DNA of 64,000 nucleotides, taken from Berberis thunbergii (Eukaryota; Streptophyta; Magnoliopsida; Ranunculales; Berberidaceae). Under the pieces are notes generated by a model that was not told the origin of the DNA, did no database searches, and worked only from the letters and a program-made list of their open reading frames with translations. The position numbers were made by a program, and so were the translations under genes. This document shows positions 1 to 11,451 of the stretch, piece by piece; position 1 is the stretch's first letter; every line of letters starts with the position of its first letter. The stretch spans positions 310,001 through 374,000 of the forward strand of contig QNQO01000681.1 of NCBI GenBank assembly GCA_003290165.1, written 5' to 3'.

Positions 1-965
1 TGCAGAAGTCAATCTCTCGGTGTGCAAGTATTTTCTACCCTCACACCTCGTTTCGCTGTGGCAATGGCGATCTCATCTCTTTCTGGCATGATTATTGGTG
101 TAGCAATCAACCTCTGAAGGATTTGTTTCCAATGTTGTTTTTCATTAGCAACCAAAAAAATGGGAGAGTTATCAATTTTTGGTCCAATGAAGATTCCTGA
201 GATTTTTCTTTTCGGAGACCCATAAATTATGAGGAGCTAGAGGAGGTCGTCAATTTAATGCATTTGTTGGATATTCAAATGCTCTCAGAGGGATCTGATA
301 GTTTGGTGTGGAAGAGTAAAAGTGTGAGTTTCTTGGTGAAAGAATTTTCTGATATGCTAGCTGCACTCATTATGAAACCCACTCTAACCCCTTCATTTCC
401 TCTCACAAGAATATGGTTTGGGTGAAAAATCTTCTTCCTCAGATTAATTTCTTTTGTTGGTCAGTATTGCATGAGAGGATCCTGACTAAAGACAGGTTGA
501 AAAAGAGAGAAGTCCTCACAGGAAGTCTTTATGTGTTTTGTAATGAGAATGACGAGACTCTATATCACTTGTTGCTTCATTGCAGATTCTCCAAATCCAT
601 TTGGAACAGTTTCTTATCAGAATTTGGTTTGAGTTTGATGTTTCAAAGTTTCTTTTTGGATTGGCTAAGTTGGTGGTCAAAAGCTAATCCATCTCGGCGT
701 GTGGTTATGGCATAGGGTTCTTCATGTGCTTATGTGGTGTGTGTGGAAGAGAAAATTATGAGGATTTTTGAAGGGCTTAACAAATTTGAGCACTCTGTCT
801 TTATCGAGATAAAATAATTGTTGTGGAAGATGAGTTTAACTTGTAATCTCTTTAAAGATTTGTTTTTTTGACACCTTCATGGTGTCTTGGTATTCCTTGA
901 TATAGGGATGGTTGTATTTTGATTCTCTTCTTATCTTCAATAAAAAAATTGTGTTTGGATTAAAA
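1..965 (+). mobile_element. LINE (non-LTR retrotransposon) ORF2 C-terminal remnant
   Basis: Plus-strand translation from about position 50 gives the motif GNGDLISFWHDYW, which in plant LINEs links the reverse transcriptase to the zinc-binding domain. Positions 413-715 then encode a recognisable zf-RVT domain (LLPQINFFCWSVLHERILTKDRL, then a C..H/H-C stretch around NETLYHLLLHC). The frame is broken between the two parts, and the sequence ends near 950-965 in A-rich DNA after a typical LINE 3' region. Reverse transcriptase and endonuclease are absent, either 5'-truncated or lying outside the window. I see this as a dead fragment; the family assignment rests on the domain order. Confidence 0.75.
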
Positions 966-1360
966 AAACTTTATTAATAGTATTATTATTATTATTATTT
1001 TGAAAAGTGAAGACTCATTTTCAAATTGGGAATTTGGGAGGCATCCAAAAGGATCCATGGTTTAATGCATTTCGAATCAATGGTTCATATTAATCTGAAG
1101 ATTGGAGTTCCAACCATCATCTGGATATATAATGCATGGGTGTCAAAGTTAGAGCAACTGGAATTGGAATCTTCTTCCCCTCATATATTCCAAGTTAATG
1201 TGTGAATGGAACAAAAAGACGGAGTTGCTGGTTTTATGGGTTCAGCTTGTCAACCAGTTTACAATGTCAGCAAAGTGTTACCCTTGTAGACTTATTGGTT
1301 CCCTACATACCACGCTAAATTCATTGTCATACAAAACTTTTTAATTTCAAACAAAATCGA
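966..1360. other. Intergenic, no gene seen
   Basis: AT-rich stretch with a short TAT/ATT run near 977-1000. No open frame, splice-flanked exon or terminal repeat was recognised. Confidence 0.5.
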
Positions 1361-1577
1361 AACTAGATCCATAGTGCACAGGGGAGGATCGAGAAAACCC
1401 AATTCATATATTCAAATGTGTGGAACTTATTAAGACCATGTCTTTATTGTTTGATGGTGTCTATACCCATACATTAAATTGTCAAAAATCAATTATCTCA
1501 AACTAGATCCATAGTGCATAAGGATGGATCCACAAGACCAGACTCATATTCAAATGCGTGCAACTTATTAAGACCAT
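1361..1577 (+). repeat. Degenerate ~140-bp tandem repeat, left part
   Basis: The phrase aactagatccatagtgca occurs at 1361 and again at 1501, a period of 140 bp. Each unit carries a later stretch reading caacttattaagaccat. The array resumes at 3973 after an intervening LINE. About three units are visible in all. Confidence 0.7.
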
Positions 1578-3972
1578 TTTTTTACAAGCTGTAAAATGTG
1601 GGGTGTCACTCTTTTACAAAGAGATCATGCTTTGTAAATCTCTGTTATTGAGTAATTCGTTTTGGCGTATTGGCAAGGGCTCTATTAGTTTTTATGAGGA
1701 AAACTGGAATACTGTGGCGTCTTGCAGAAGATCGGAGGATTTAGTTAATTGTGGTATTTGGTTCACGGTAAGGAAAGTGAGTTTAGGTAATTTTGAACTG
1801 ATCAACCCAAGTTTCAGGCAGCTGGCGCGTAGTCTCTTTGCAGATAGATTGCGTGGTGAGAAAGATGGGGATGATAGTTGTGTATGAGCACCGAATTCGG
1901 ATGGTTTCTTTTTTCTTCATTTGGCGTATGAATTGCTACGAAGTCATGGGAATGTAAATGAATTAAGTAAAATGATATGGCATGAAATTATTCCTTCTAG
2001 AATTTCAGTTTTTGTGTGGAAATTACTACGAAGGGGGGTGCCCGTGGATGGGGAGTTGTATAGGTGCGGTTTTAGCCTAGCTTCAAGATGTAGATGTTGT
2101 GTTTATCCAAAGATGAAATCTTTGAATCACCTATTTCTGGATGGAGAATTGGCAGTAAAGGTGTGGAGTCATTTTGAATGCATTTTTGATATGCACATAA
2201 GGAAGCCAGTAGAAATCTCCACGATTTTATTGATTTGGTTCAAAAGAACCAAAATGCAATCACAAACTGGTGTGCTTTTCTTTCTTACTCCTATGTTCAT
2301 TTTATGGGAAATTTGGAAACAAAGATGCAGGTGTGTCTATGAAGATGTTTTTCCAAATTCTACATTTTGAATATTAGGCGTAAGTTGCAAATGGCAAACA
2401 TTTTTATCAATCCAAGACAAATTAGTCGCAATGAGGCGCCATTACGGGCATTGGGGCTACATGAGATCCTAGTTAGAAGGAAGATGGTTAGAATTGTTTA
2501 TTGGAACCCCCATCATGCAGAATTTGTTGTTCTTAATGTTGATGGATCCTCTCGTAAAAACAAGGAATCAGGAGGTGTGATTATTAGAGACCCTAGGGGT
2601 CTTTGTGTAGTGGGAAAACAATTGTTTTTCGGTGAAGGATCCAATAATAAAGTGGAAGCTTTGGCTCTCGTGGAGGGTTTGCGCCTTTGTTTCTCTTTGG
2701 GTTTTAGAAAGGTGATGGTTCAAATGGATTTGAAGCTTGTTTGTGGTTGGTTTTGGCTTAGCAATTGGTGAACATTTTTAAGGAAATTAAATTGATGGCG
2801 GAAAAAATGACGATAGATTGTAAACATATCTATGGAGAGGCCAACACGGTGGCGGATGCGCTAGCCGATAGAGCACAAAAAGATTTTAGGAATGTCACAT
2901 TCGGAGCGAATGATTTACCTAGGAGATTGGCAGATTTGGTCTTGCTTGACCATTTCCACATGGCGTATGTTCGTCATGGTGATGCATAGAGGACAAATTT
3001 TTTATTATATGCAGGCGTATGTCGACTTGGAGTGCCGGAGAAGCGGAATTTGTTTGGTTTTCTTCGTGACAGGACTGCTGCAAATTTGGGCGTTGTTTCT
3101 GGGCAGAATGTTGTCGCGGAGGCTATCTTTGCATTGGTATTTTAGGTCGTGGTGTGATCAGTTGCTGCTTGGAATTTGGAGCTAGCTAGAACCTTGCAAT
3201 TTGCTGAATAATGTTGGCAGGAGACAAGATGGGATTGTTGGGGGCTGGATTGTGGCAGCCAGTTTTGATGGGAGCTTATTCTGGGGGTAAACATTTGCGT
3301 GGCCTTATGTAGCAAAGTTTTGGGTTTGCAGCGGCCTGGATGGTGTTGGTTGCAAGTGGTTAATCGGTTATTGCAAGATTGGCTTTCTTGCAATCTGCAA
3401 GTTGGCGTTTTTGCAAGTTGCATTAACGTGCAAGGTTGTTAGGATTGCAAGTTGTGCAAGTGGCAGTGTTGGTTTTCAAGTTGCAAGCTTCTAATGGTTG
3501 TTAGGAATGCAAGGTTGGCTTTGTATGCGAGTTGTAGGTTTGGTTTCTTCAAGTTGCAAGATTCAAATGGTTATTTTATTAAGGTCCTTGGTCACTTACC
3601 TCTTTGTTTGTTTATGAGGTCTAGGTATTTAGGCCTTGTCCTAGAATAAGGTTTCTTAAGGTCTTAACCTTTCTTTGGTTTTAGGCCTTATTAGGCCTTA
3701 TCCTTGGTGAAATATGCATGTTTATCAATTTTGTAAGTTTTATTGGTAGTAAGCCTACTCCTTGGTGAACTAGGCCTTAGTGTCAGATCAAGTAGTTTGG
3801 AAAGTTTCTTGCATGGACTGGTTTTCTTTTCTTTGTTTTTATGTCCAATTGTTTTTATTTTTCGAGTAAAGTCGTCATGTACCCCCGACATGTGTAAAAG
3901 ATTTTTTCTCAAGTAATAAAGGTCTGGCATTCCATAGCTGCCCCTCCCCACTGGAGGTTTAATTAAAAAAAA
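1578..3972 (+). mobile_element. 5'-truncated LINE inserted with an 18-bp TSD
   Basis: The sequence gcaacttattaagaccat is duplicated exactly at 1560-1577 and 3973-3990, flanking an insertion that ends in an A-rich tail (aattaaaaaaaa). Inside, in order on the plus strand, are: a linker motif FWRIGKGSISFYEENW (about 1660-1710); a zf-RVT domain (1921-2230; IIPSRISVFVWKLLRRGVP); and an RNase H domain (about 2520-2990; VLNVDGSSRKN with catalytic D, then EALALVEGL, then HIYGEANTVADALADRA). The RNase H frame is interrupted near 2765. The region 3000-3960 is a 3' UTR rich in TTGCAAG words. Endonuclease and RT are missing, as expected for 5' truncation during target-primed reverse transcription. Confidence 0.88.
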
Positions 3973-4138
3973 GCAACTTATTAAGACCATGTCTTTGTTG
4001 TTTGATGGTGTTTATACCAATACAACGGTAAAAACTTAGTTATCCGAGACTAGATCCATAGTACATAGCATAATTGGACTCATATATTCAAAATGCCTGC
4101 AACTTATTAAGGCCGTGTCTTTGTTGTTTGATAGTGGT
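3973..4138 (+). repeat. Degenerate ~140-bp tandem repeat, right part
   Basis: This continues the repeat seen at 1361-1577. It begins with the second copy of the LINE TSD, passes through a third gactagatccatagt near 4048, and ends with another caacttattaaggcc near 4100. Joining it to the left part restores the ~140-bp period, so the LINE landed inside a pre-existing array. Confidence 0.65.
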
Positions 4139-4850
4139 TGTTGGAAATATAATTGCTGCAAATTAAAACAGGAACGAAGTTACCGATTTTTCTTGGGTTG
4201 AGTCGCGGACTAGGTCGCTATCTTTAAGATGGTTCACGGCTCTGCCCAAGATTATGTAAGCAATCTAATAGCCCCGTCGTCCCCAGGATAAAACAACCCA
4301 GAATTCTATATCTGTCTCATTCAGTCATATGCACTGTTGAAGAACATACATCTATTCACCCTATATCTTTTGTTCGGAATCACGAAAATAATGAGTAAAT
4401 TCGAAAATACAAAACAACTGGAACTCTGATAATAGACTGTTTACAAAACTAAAGCTCTCTGAAAAATGAAGATGAAAATAAATGCTTTCGATATGTTTTT
4501 TAACTGAGAGGGAGCAAGTATTTATGGGCTTGTAGAAAATCTTTTTCGAGAGAAAACGTGCCTTAAAAGGCGGCGAAAATCATGGAGAGAAAAGACTGGG
4601 TCTCTTCTGATTTAGTTTTGTTCTCTGTAGCAAATAAAGAAAAAATATTTTATATTAAAAAGAAAGGTTTCATCTCAACCTCATCTGACCGGTCGGTGGC
4701 GGGCGCGTGTGGAGTGGGACCAACATTGGTTGGTCTCTTCCCTCCTTCACTAAAATGGATACCCCTTAGAATTCAAGTCCAAGTCCAAACACTATCCTTA
4801 TTTACTCCTCCAAAATGAATTAAATAGAAGATATGAGACTACATTGATGA
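4139..4850 (-). mobile_element. Decayed solo LTR of a Ty1/copia element
   Basis: The segment starts with tgttg. It shares long stretches with the LTRs at 56835-57890, including tttttcttgggttgagtcgc, ggactaggtcgct, gtccccaggataaaac and, near its end, the counterpart of the cggcgggcgcg ... gatatgggact region. The last part of the LTR is not recognisable, and no internal domain follows on either side, so it is a solo or truncated LTR. It is clearly older than the full element at 56.8-63.4 kb. Orientation is the same (minus). Confidence 0.8.
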
Positions 4851-5854
4851 TGATACATGCGTTTTACACCTTGCATTGATAGAGTAATCTCCGCAAAAAA
4901 AAACACGCTCTTTGTACAAAACACAACTAGTTATGTACATTCTGATATAATCAAAAGTGCCAATACTGAGTGAAATAGGGAAAATCGTCGTACAGTACCA
5001 AATATGTCAACTTGGTTACATCAAAAGCAAAAATCTAAAAGCATATGATCATTGACGGTGCTAAAGATAAAAGCTGTTAATTGATGCTTGATTACCAACG
5101 TTTAGACTGGAAAATTGCAAAAAAAAAAAAAAAAAAAAAAAAACCTTTCACATTCGCCGACACAGAAGAGTTTTAAATAAAGTAAAGTGTAGATTAATTC
5201 GAGCAAAATGCAGCCAATAGGTTCTGAAATACAGCCTAAAAAAGGTGCTAATCTGCACTATACAACTTTCACATGGATCATGGTTATCAAAATGGATGGC
5301 TTGATTAAGACCCATCACTTCACTTGTGCCACATTTGCATTTCTTTATTCTATGGTTATCTGCACTTAGTGCATGACCTTCACTAGTGATGATGACGATT
5401 TAAGGGGCTTGTTAAACTTCAAATTATGGATTTGTGATAAATTGAAAGACATTTCATATATTCTAATAAATAAATGTTTGCTTCCCTGAACGACTCCATG
5501 TACTCATATGAGTACCTACCATGACTTTTTGGATAAAGCATTCAAACAAATTTAGTACCCACTGTGACGTCACTTTGTTCATCATTTGCCACTGTCAACG
5601 GATCAAGTTTAGGTCTGATTTGGGTAGGATTGGAATTTGATTAAAAAAACAAAAGTTGTGCTAATTTCAATTTGATGAAAAACCATCCCCGCCTAATATT
5701 CGTGTGTTTCCAACATTTTCCTAACTTATAATTTTTTTTCCTTGGAACCAGCTATTGTGCATTGGTTAGATGGAACACCAAATTTGAAAGGGATATAAAG
5801 GGGTTTTGGATTTCAACTCAAAACCATTAATTATAAATTCCTGCTAAATAATAC
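4851..5854. other. Intergenic, no gene seen
   Basis: AT-rich sequence with a poly(A) run at about 5119-5143. No exon, domain or terminal repeat was recognised. Confidence 0.5.
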
Positions 5855-7889
5855 TACCACCTCTACTGATAGACATCACCATCCACTTTTTTTTTGATCT
5901 ACAGAAGGACACCACTATATAAACAAAAAACCCTAACTCTAACCTCTACTCCTCTTTCCCTTTCTTCTCCATCATTTACCACCGCCAACTCTCCTCTTCC
6001 TCCTCCTCCCTTTCACCATCACTACCACCTCGCCACTGCCACCACCACTTCTTCTTCTAAACCACCACCACGCCACCGCCACCTCGTCCTTCACTACACT
6101 TCCTTTTTCTTCTTCAATCACCACCACCACCTCGCAACCACTACCACCAGTGTTCATTTTTTTTCTCCCTTTGATATTCTGAAGGACACCACTACTGTTC
6201 ATCTTCTTCTCCACTGTTCTCTTTTTCTTTTCTCTTCACTTCTTTGTACATCAACAGACAACGGAGAAGCACCACCCTACCCCTCGCCATCTCCCGCCTC
6301 CCCTTTTCTCCTCTTTTCCCAAAACGGCCTAGCATTCACTCATTCAAAACATAAAAATATGGTATTGTCCCATTTTAGTTTCAGATTCTGTCATTAACTT
6401 TTGACCAACTTTGACACTCGATTAAGACCCATTATCAAGCTCATCAAAGCATAAAAATGTAATACTTTGAGTTATCTAAATAACAAAATTTGAATCATTT
6501 GAAAATGTTTTGAAATGAGCAAGTTATGGTCATTTTACTAAAGTCACTCAAATCTATCCGGTAAAGAAAACATAGTATTGTACCTGACTTTTGACCACCT
6601 TTGATGCTCAATTGAAACCAATTCTCTAGCTCATCAAAACATGAAAAATATAGTACTCTGAGCAAGTTATGGTCATTTTACTATATTCACTCAAAACTGT
6701 CCAGCAACGTCCAAGTCGCAGCGGATCATGTGAATGTAAGTCTATCACTTGCATGATCCACTACGAGTTTAAGTTTCACACTCGCATGAAAAATGAGAGT
6801 AAAAGACTCGCAGCCGATCATGCGAGTGAGACACTTACATTCACATGATATCCTGTGACTTGGTCGTTGTTGGACAATTTTGAGTGATTGTAGTAAAATT
6901 ACCATAACGTGCTCATTTCAAAACATTTTCAGGTGATTCAAATTGTGTTCATTAGATAACTCAAAGTAATACATTTTGTATGTTTTAATGAACTTGAGAA
7001 TCAGTCTCAATTGAGCGTCAAAGTTGGTCGAAAGTTAAGGACAATGCCCTGTTTTTTTTACCGGACAGATTTGAGCGACTTTAGTAAAATGACCATAACT
7101 TACTCATTTCAAAATATTTTTTGGTGATTCAAATTTTATTTATTAGATAATTCAGAATACTACGTTTTTATATATTTTGATAATCAATCTCAATCGAGCT
7201 TCAAAGTTGGTCGAAAGTCAATGACATAACCTGAAACTGAAATGGCAGCAGCACATGCATGTGGCAGAATCCTAGTCGCAACGGCTCATGCAAGTATGGG
7301 AACTGCATTCGCATGTGACGTTGCAATTTGGGTTCTTCTACTCGCATGGGCCACTACAATAGACCCATTTTCTGTCATTTACAATGTTTTCTTTCCAATT
7401 TTTTTTGCAATGATTGTACACTTTCAGATTGTTGGTAATCCTCCCTTTTTCATTTTCTATTGATTTTATTTCTAATGTGTTTGTTGTTGATTGATTTCAA
7501 ATTAGTATTTCTAAAATTCTCATTTGTGTTTGTTAATTTATGACATTTTGTTATGAAGAAAATAATAGAGGAGAAGAGGAAGAAAAAAAACATAAGAGGA
7601 AGAAAAAGGACACCACCACCTTCACCTTCTCTTATCTCTTCACCGGAGCAACACCACCCCAGAGGAAGAGGCGGAGAGGTGGCGGGTGTGGGTTCTCCAT
7701 TCGCAGGAACCTCTGTGAGGGACAAATTGTTTTGGCCTCGTGGAGGTTTCGGCGAGTGGGGAACCTCAGCCAAGGCGAATGAGAAAAACAGGGCGAAAAA
7801 AGAGAAAAGGAAGAAGAGAAAAAAAACAGCGAATAAAAATAAGATAGGAGGAAGTGGGATGAGAGGTGGCGGTGGTGAGATGGTGGTTT

Positions 7890-8110
7890 GAAGGGGGGAG
7901 ATGAGGAGGAGGAGAGGTGGCAGTGGCGGTGGCGTGCGGGTGATGTGATTGAAGAAGAAAAGAAGGGAGGAGGTGGAAGATGAGAGGTGGCGGTGGTGTG
8001 GTGGTGTGATTGAAGAAGAATAAGAAGGAATGAGGTGGAGGAGGAGAGGTGGCGATGGCGTGATGGTGGTGGTGTGATTAAAGAAGAAGAAAAAAAAGGA
8101 AAAGAGAAGG
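7890..8110 (+). repeat. GGTGGC-rich minisatellite
   Basis: Three to four imperfect units of about 65-75 bp, each running gaggaggagaggtggc ... ggtggtgtgattgaagaag. They form part of the right arm of the foldback element and account for its being longer than the left arm. Confidence 0.65.
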
Positions 8111-8141
8111 TAGAGGAGGAGAGGTGGCATGGTGGTGATTA

Positions 8142-8223
<82 letters not shown>
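8142..8223 (+). repeat. (TAA)n microsatellite
   Basis: About 27 uninterrupted TAA/AAT trinucleotides within the right arm of the foldback element. Confidence 0.97.
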
Positions 8224-8224
<1 letters not shown>

Positions 8225-8480
8225 GATGAGGATGATGAGAGGTGGCGATGGCGAGGTGGTGGTGGTGAAGGGGAGGAGGATGGGGGGTGGCGGTGGCAAG
8301 GTGGTGGTGGTGAAAGGGAGAGTGAAAATAAGGTCTTAGGGTTATGATTTTTTCCCTTTTTATTGGTGGTGTCATTCAGCAGGTGGTGGTGTCCTTCAGA
8401 AAGGTGGTGATGTCCTTAAAAAAGTAGGGGTTGGTGGTGTCCATGGGAGAAGTGGTAGTGTTATTTAGTAGAGCCTAATT

Positions 8481-9040
8481 ACATCACAACAAGATAAGCC
8501 CACTAATTTCGAATTTCAGGACCCAGCTAAACTTAAAAAATTGTTTGTTAATTTGTTTCCAGTTCCATTTGAACTGACATTTTGAGCGAATTTACGGATT
8601 CACACTAGAAACGTGTGTTAAAGTGTGTTATGTTCGACTCATTCCTCGAAATATGTGTCCATGCCATTAAATGTCTTGATAAATGGTATTTATTAATGTT
8701 TAACGAACCCCCTGGCAATGGGCGTTGACTGGCCTTCGTACAATATTTTTTGCTCCCAAGGTAGGGACTCTCATACTTCGTGATTATGATAGGAATCCAA
8801 TGAAAAACATAGTTAATATCAAAATTTAACATGTATCTTGAGGAGCATATGTCAAAGCAGGTCGAAACTTTAATCCCTTTTTTTTATGTGAATCCGTAAG
8901 TTTTCTCAAAATTTTAGCTCGAGCGGAATCATGGAAGGTTAAAAAATTAAAAAAACGTATTTCGTGTAACACAAAACATGTGCTCATAACTTAAACTACA
9001 AAAATTAATAGACTATCTTGCAGAATGCATCTTATGCATA
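8481..9040. other. Intergenic, no gene seen
   Basis: No exon, terminal repeat or domain was recognised. Confidence 0.45.
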
Positions 9041-9043
9041 TTA

Positions 9044-9357
9044 GGGTGTGTTTGGTTGCATGAAATCCTATGTCATGGAAAACCATTAGGGGATCCCTAT
9101 ATTTTAGGCTAATTTGAGGTATCACTCCACATCCATTATTTGATTTTGTGATCAATGGTGGTAATAAAAGTCTCATGAACATGAGAATCACATGCCTTAG
9201 GGGATCAAGGATTGTGATTCTCATGTTTGTGAGACTTTCATTCCCACCATTGATCTATCAAATAGTTGTTGTGGAATGATACATCAATTTAGTCTAACAT
9301 GTAGAGGTCACCTCATAAATTTTCATGACATAAGATTTCATAAAACCAAACACACCC
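9044..9357. mobile_element. MITE with gggtgtgtttggtt termini
   Basis: The left end reads gggtgtgtttggttgcatga, and the right end, reverse-complemented, reads gggtgtgtttggttttatga. The inverted arms continue with aatcttatgtcatg, and internal inverted blocks (gtctcatgaacatgagaatc) flank the centre. The flanks are TTA (9041-9043) and TTT, close to the TTA-type TSD of PIF/Harbinger. There is no coding capacity. Confidence 0.75.
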
Positions 9358-9554
9358 TTTAAGTGTAAATGAAGGACTTGTTACCCCATTTTAAAGATAT
9401 AAACAATATCTAATGTTAAGAAATAGTAACACTAAACCTAAACAAAAAAATATGTAGTGTCAAAGACTCTCAAGGCTAGACACATGCCTAAATATGAAGA
9501 TGCACAAAAGTGCATTAAACTACAATGATATATATTAAATCGAAAATTCTAAAT

Positions 9555-9711
9555 GTCGAGGAAGTGAGCGAGGAAAACAACGAGGGAGGGAGAGAGGGAG
9601 CTGTCCATCCCCCTGGGGATGCGCTCCGTCTTTTTTCATGTACGCATCTTGATGAGGATGGACGACCCCCTCTCTCCCTCTCTCACTGTTTTCCTCTCCC
9701 ACTTCCTCGAC
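9555..9711. repeat. Hairpin repeat, copy 1
   Basis: The arm beginning gtcgaggaagtgagcgagg at 9555 is complementary to the arm ending at 9711 (whose reverse complement begins gtcgaggaagtgggagagg). The arms are about 65-75 bp, mostly purine (gaggga) against pyrimidine. The leader cgaaaattctaaatgtc recurs at the copy near 56.58 kb. Confidence 0.8.
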
Positions 9712-10006
9712 AGGTAGAAGTGTTCATATTAAAGTAGAGACCTAAGAGTCTGTCCTATATGACTTCCTTTCTACAATGGAAAGTGTCGTGTATGCAATCC
9801 ATGCCACGTCATCTAAATATTTTCTAAACTAACAAATCAATTTGTCACAATCTATAGTATTATATCTATTTATATACTATATATTAAAGATTAAAGTAGA
9901 GACCAAAAGTCTCCTCCTACATGGCACCAAAGAAAAGTGACACGTGAGCACTTCAAGCCACGTTATCTCAAATTATTCCCCATAATTTCACGGGAAATTC
10001 TAATTG

Positions 10007-10119
10007 GCGAGGAAACGGGCGAGGGAGGGGGTGGAACCCTCCATCCCCCTCGAGATACACGAATGCACATATCTCGAGGGGATGGAGGGTTCCACCCCCT
10101 CCCTCGCCCATTTCCTCGC
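10007..10119. repeat. Hairpin repeat, copy 2 (near-perfect stem)
   Basis: A stem of about 50 bp. The left arm starts gcgaggaaacgggcgaggga and runs to ctcgagata; the right arm is its near-exact complement, with only one or two mismatches. The loop is about 10-12 nt. It shares the gaggaa...gggcgaggga core and ttctaattgg-type leader with copies at 9555 and 56580. Confidence 0.85.
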
Positions 10120-10139
10120 TCGTTAGACAAGCCCTAATT

Positions 10140-11451
10140 TCACATACTCTCCGCTACCAATCCCTTCACATTATCCAAAAATATGCACAAATTTCACTCC
10201 ATTGTCTCCTTAAAAATAGCAACAAAATATAATAGTTTGTGCCTAAATAAATTTGTCCATAAAATACTTCGTCCAACCAAGCCTCAGAAAATCACGTACC
10301 TAAATCTCCTCAATAACTCCTAAAAAATACCACCCTTTTTAGTATAAATATTACCGTGCAATTGCTCATTTAATATTGATATAATTGGTGATGGTAGTTG
10401 TAGTTGTCACGAATTCCAAGATATCCGCCACCAATAAAGTTTTTGGCGGATATATGTTTTGGTGGCGTATATATCCGCCAGAATATTGAAACTCGAAACC
10501 CTCAAGTCACCTGCCCATTCTTTGAGGGTGTTTGTTTTTGTTTCTAAATGGAGTCAAAAGTCTTGATAAGAAGTTTACCACCTTGTTTAGAGTGTTTGTT
10601 TTTAGTTCTGATACGAAGTTCTACTTCTGATTGGAGTAAGCAATATGGAGGTGCTGATTACTTAGCACTGAGTGTTGAGTAAAAAATTATTTCAATAATA
10701 ACCTTAATATAATTTTGTAATGACAATTGTTGTTCTCAGATTCTTAAAAATAAGTAGGGCTAAATTTTTACGGCACACACTCTCTTCACCAAGCATTGTA
10801 GTTCTACCTACCTTCACAAGGACTCGGTAAAAAACTTATCTCATTTCTCTATTTCATCTTTGTTTTCTTTCTGTATTTTCAAGTTTTTCTTCATCTCTCC
10901 AACTCTCCTGAGCAAAATGATAGTGAACAACCACAACTGTCTCAAGTATTTGGATGACGTGGAACAAACCAATATGGTTAATTTACGATATCGTATTTCA
11001 AACGAAATATTAGTAAGAAATTTGTTTTGATAATTTTTTTTAAATGTACTTGGTCATATTTCGATATTCTTGTAATGAAAGGTATTGTAATAGTTTCTAA
11101 GATTTGAATAATGATTGGATATGATTTTAAGCACAATATTTATGTTATAAATTTTCAGCTCAGTGAGGCAAACTTGTCAAACAGTTCCCATTCAGCACCT
11201 AAAAATAAACACCTTTTAATTTTATAGCTTCTAATCAACAGGTCATTCAAAAGCAAAACAAACAGTTCACTCGGAAGCTTCTGAGCACTTAAAAAATAAA
11301 GGCCCTCTTTGCCTCTTTTAGTCGAACCAAAATCCATCACAAAAACTCTAAATTTTTTTTTGAGAGAGAGACATGCTACACCACCAGGTGCAGGTAAAGT
11401 TTCGGTTTTTTTTTTCTATTGAAAGTATTCGTAGTTCCTTCACTGTCAGAT
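10140..11451. other. Intergenic, possible small foldback pieces
   Basis: A short inverted repeat around ggcggatat occurs at about 10420-10475. Words of the gggtgtttgtttttg / aaaataaacacc type occur near 10525 and 11205 in opposite orientation and may be the ends of another MITE, but no TSD was found. No gene was recognised. Confidence 0.35.

Larger units (their letters stand above)
5855..8480. mobile_element. Large foldback (long inverted-repeat) element
   Basis: The left edge reads ctaaataatactaccacc, and the right edge, reverse-complemented, reads ctaaataacactaccac. Both are followed by gacatcacc/gacaccacc words. The outer arms are low-complexity CCACC-rich DNA (left about 5855-6330, right about 7560-8480). 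Inside lies a second inverted repeat (about 6390-7240, centre near 6800) built from repeated units containing ttttgaccaactttga and gagcaagttatggtcattt. No transposase is visible. The proline/histidine-rich and glycine-rich open frames across the arms arise from the repeats. A TSD could not be identified. Likely a Mutator-like or other foldback non-autonomous element, class uncertain. Confidence 0.6.

Noticed and set aside
5894..6397. 167-codon open frame rich in Pro, His, Ser and Thr
   Set aside because: Arises from CCACC-type repeats in the left arm of the foldback element; the opposite strand is equally open and no domain is present.
7450..8375. Long Leu/Pro/Ser-rich and poly-Ile/poly-Leu frames
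   Set aside because: Translation of the minisatellite and the (TAA)n tract, not a protein.
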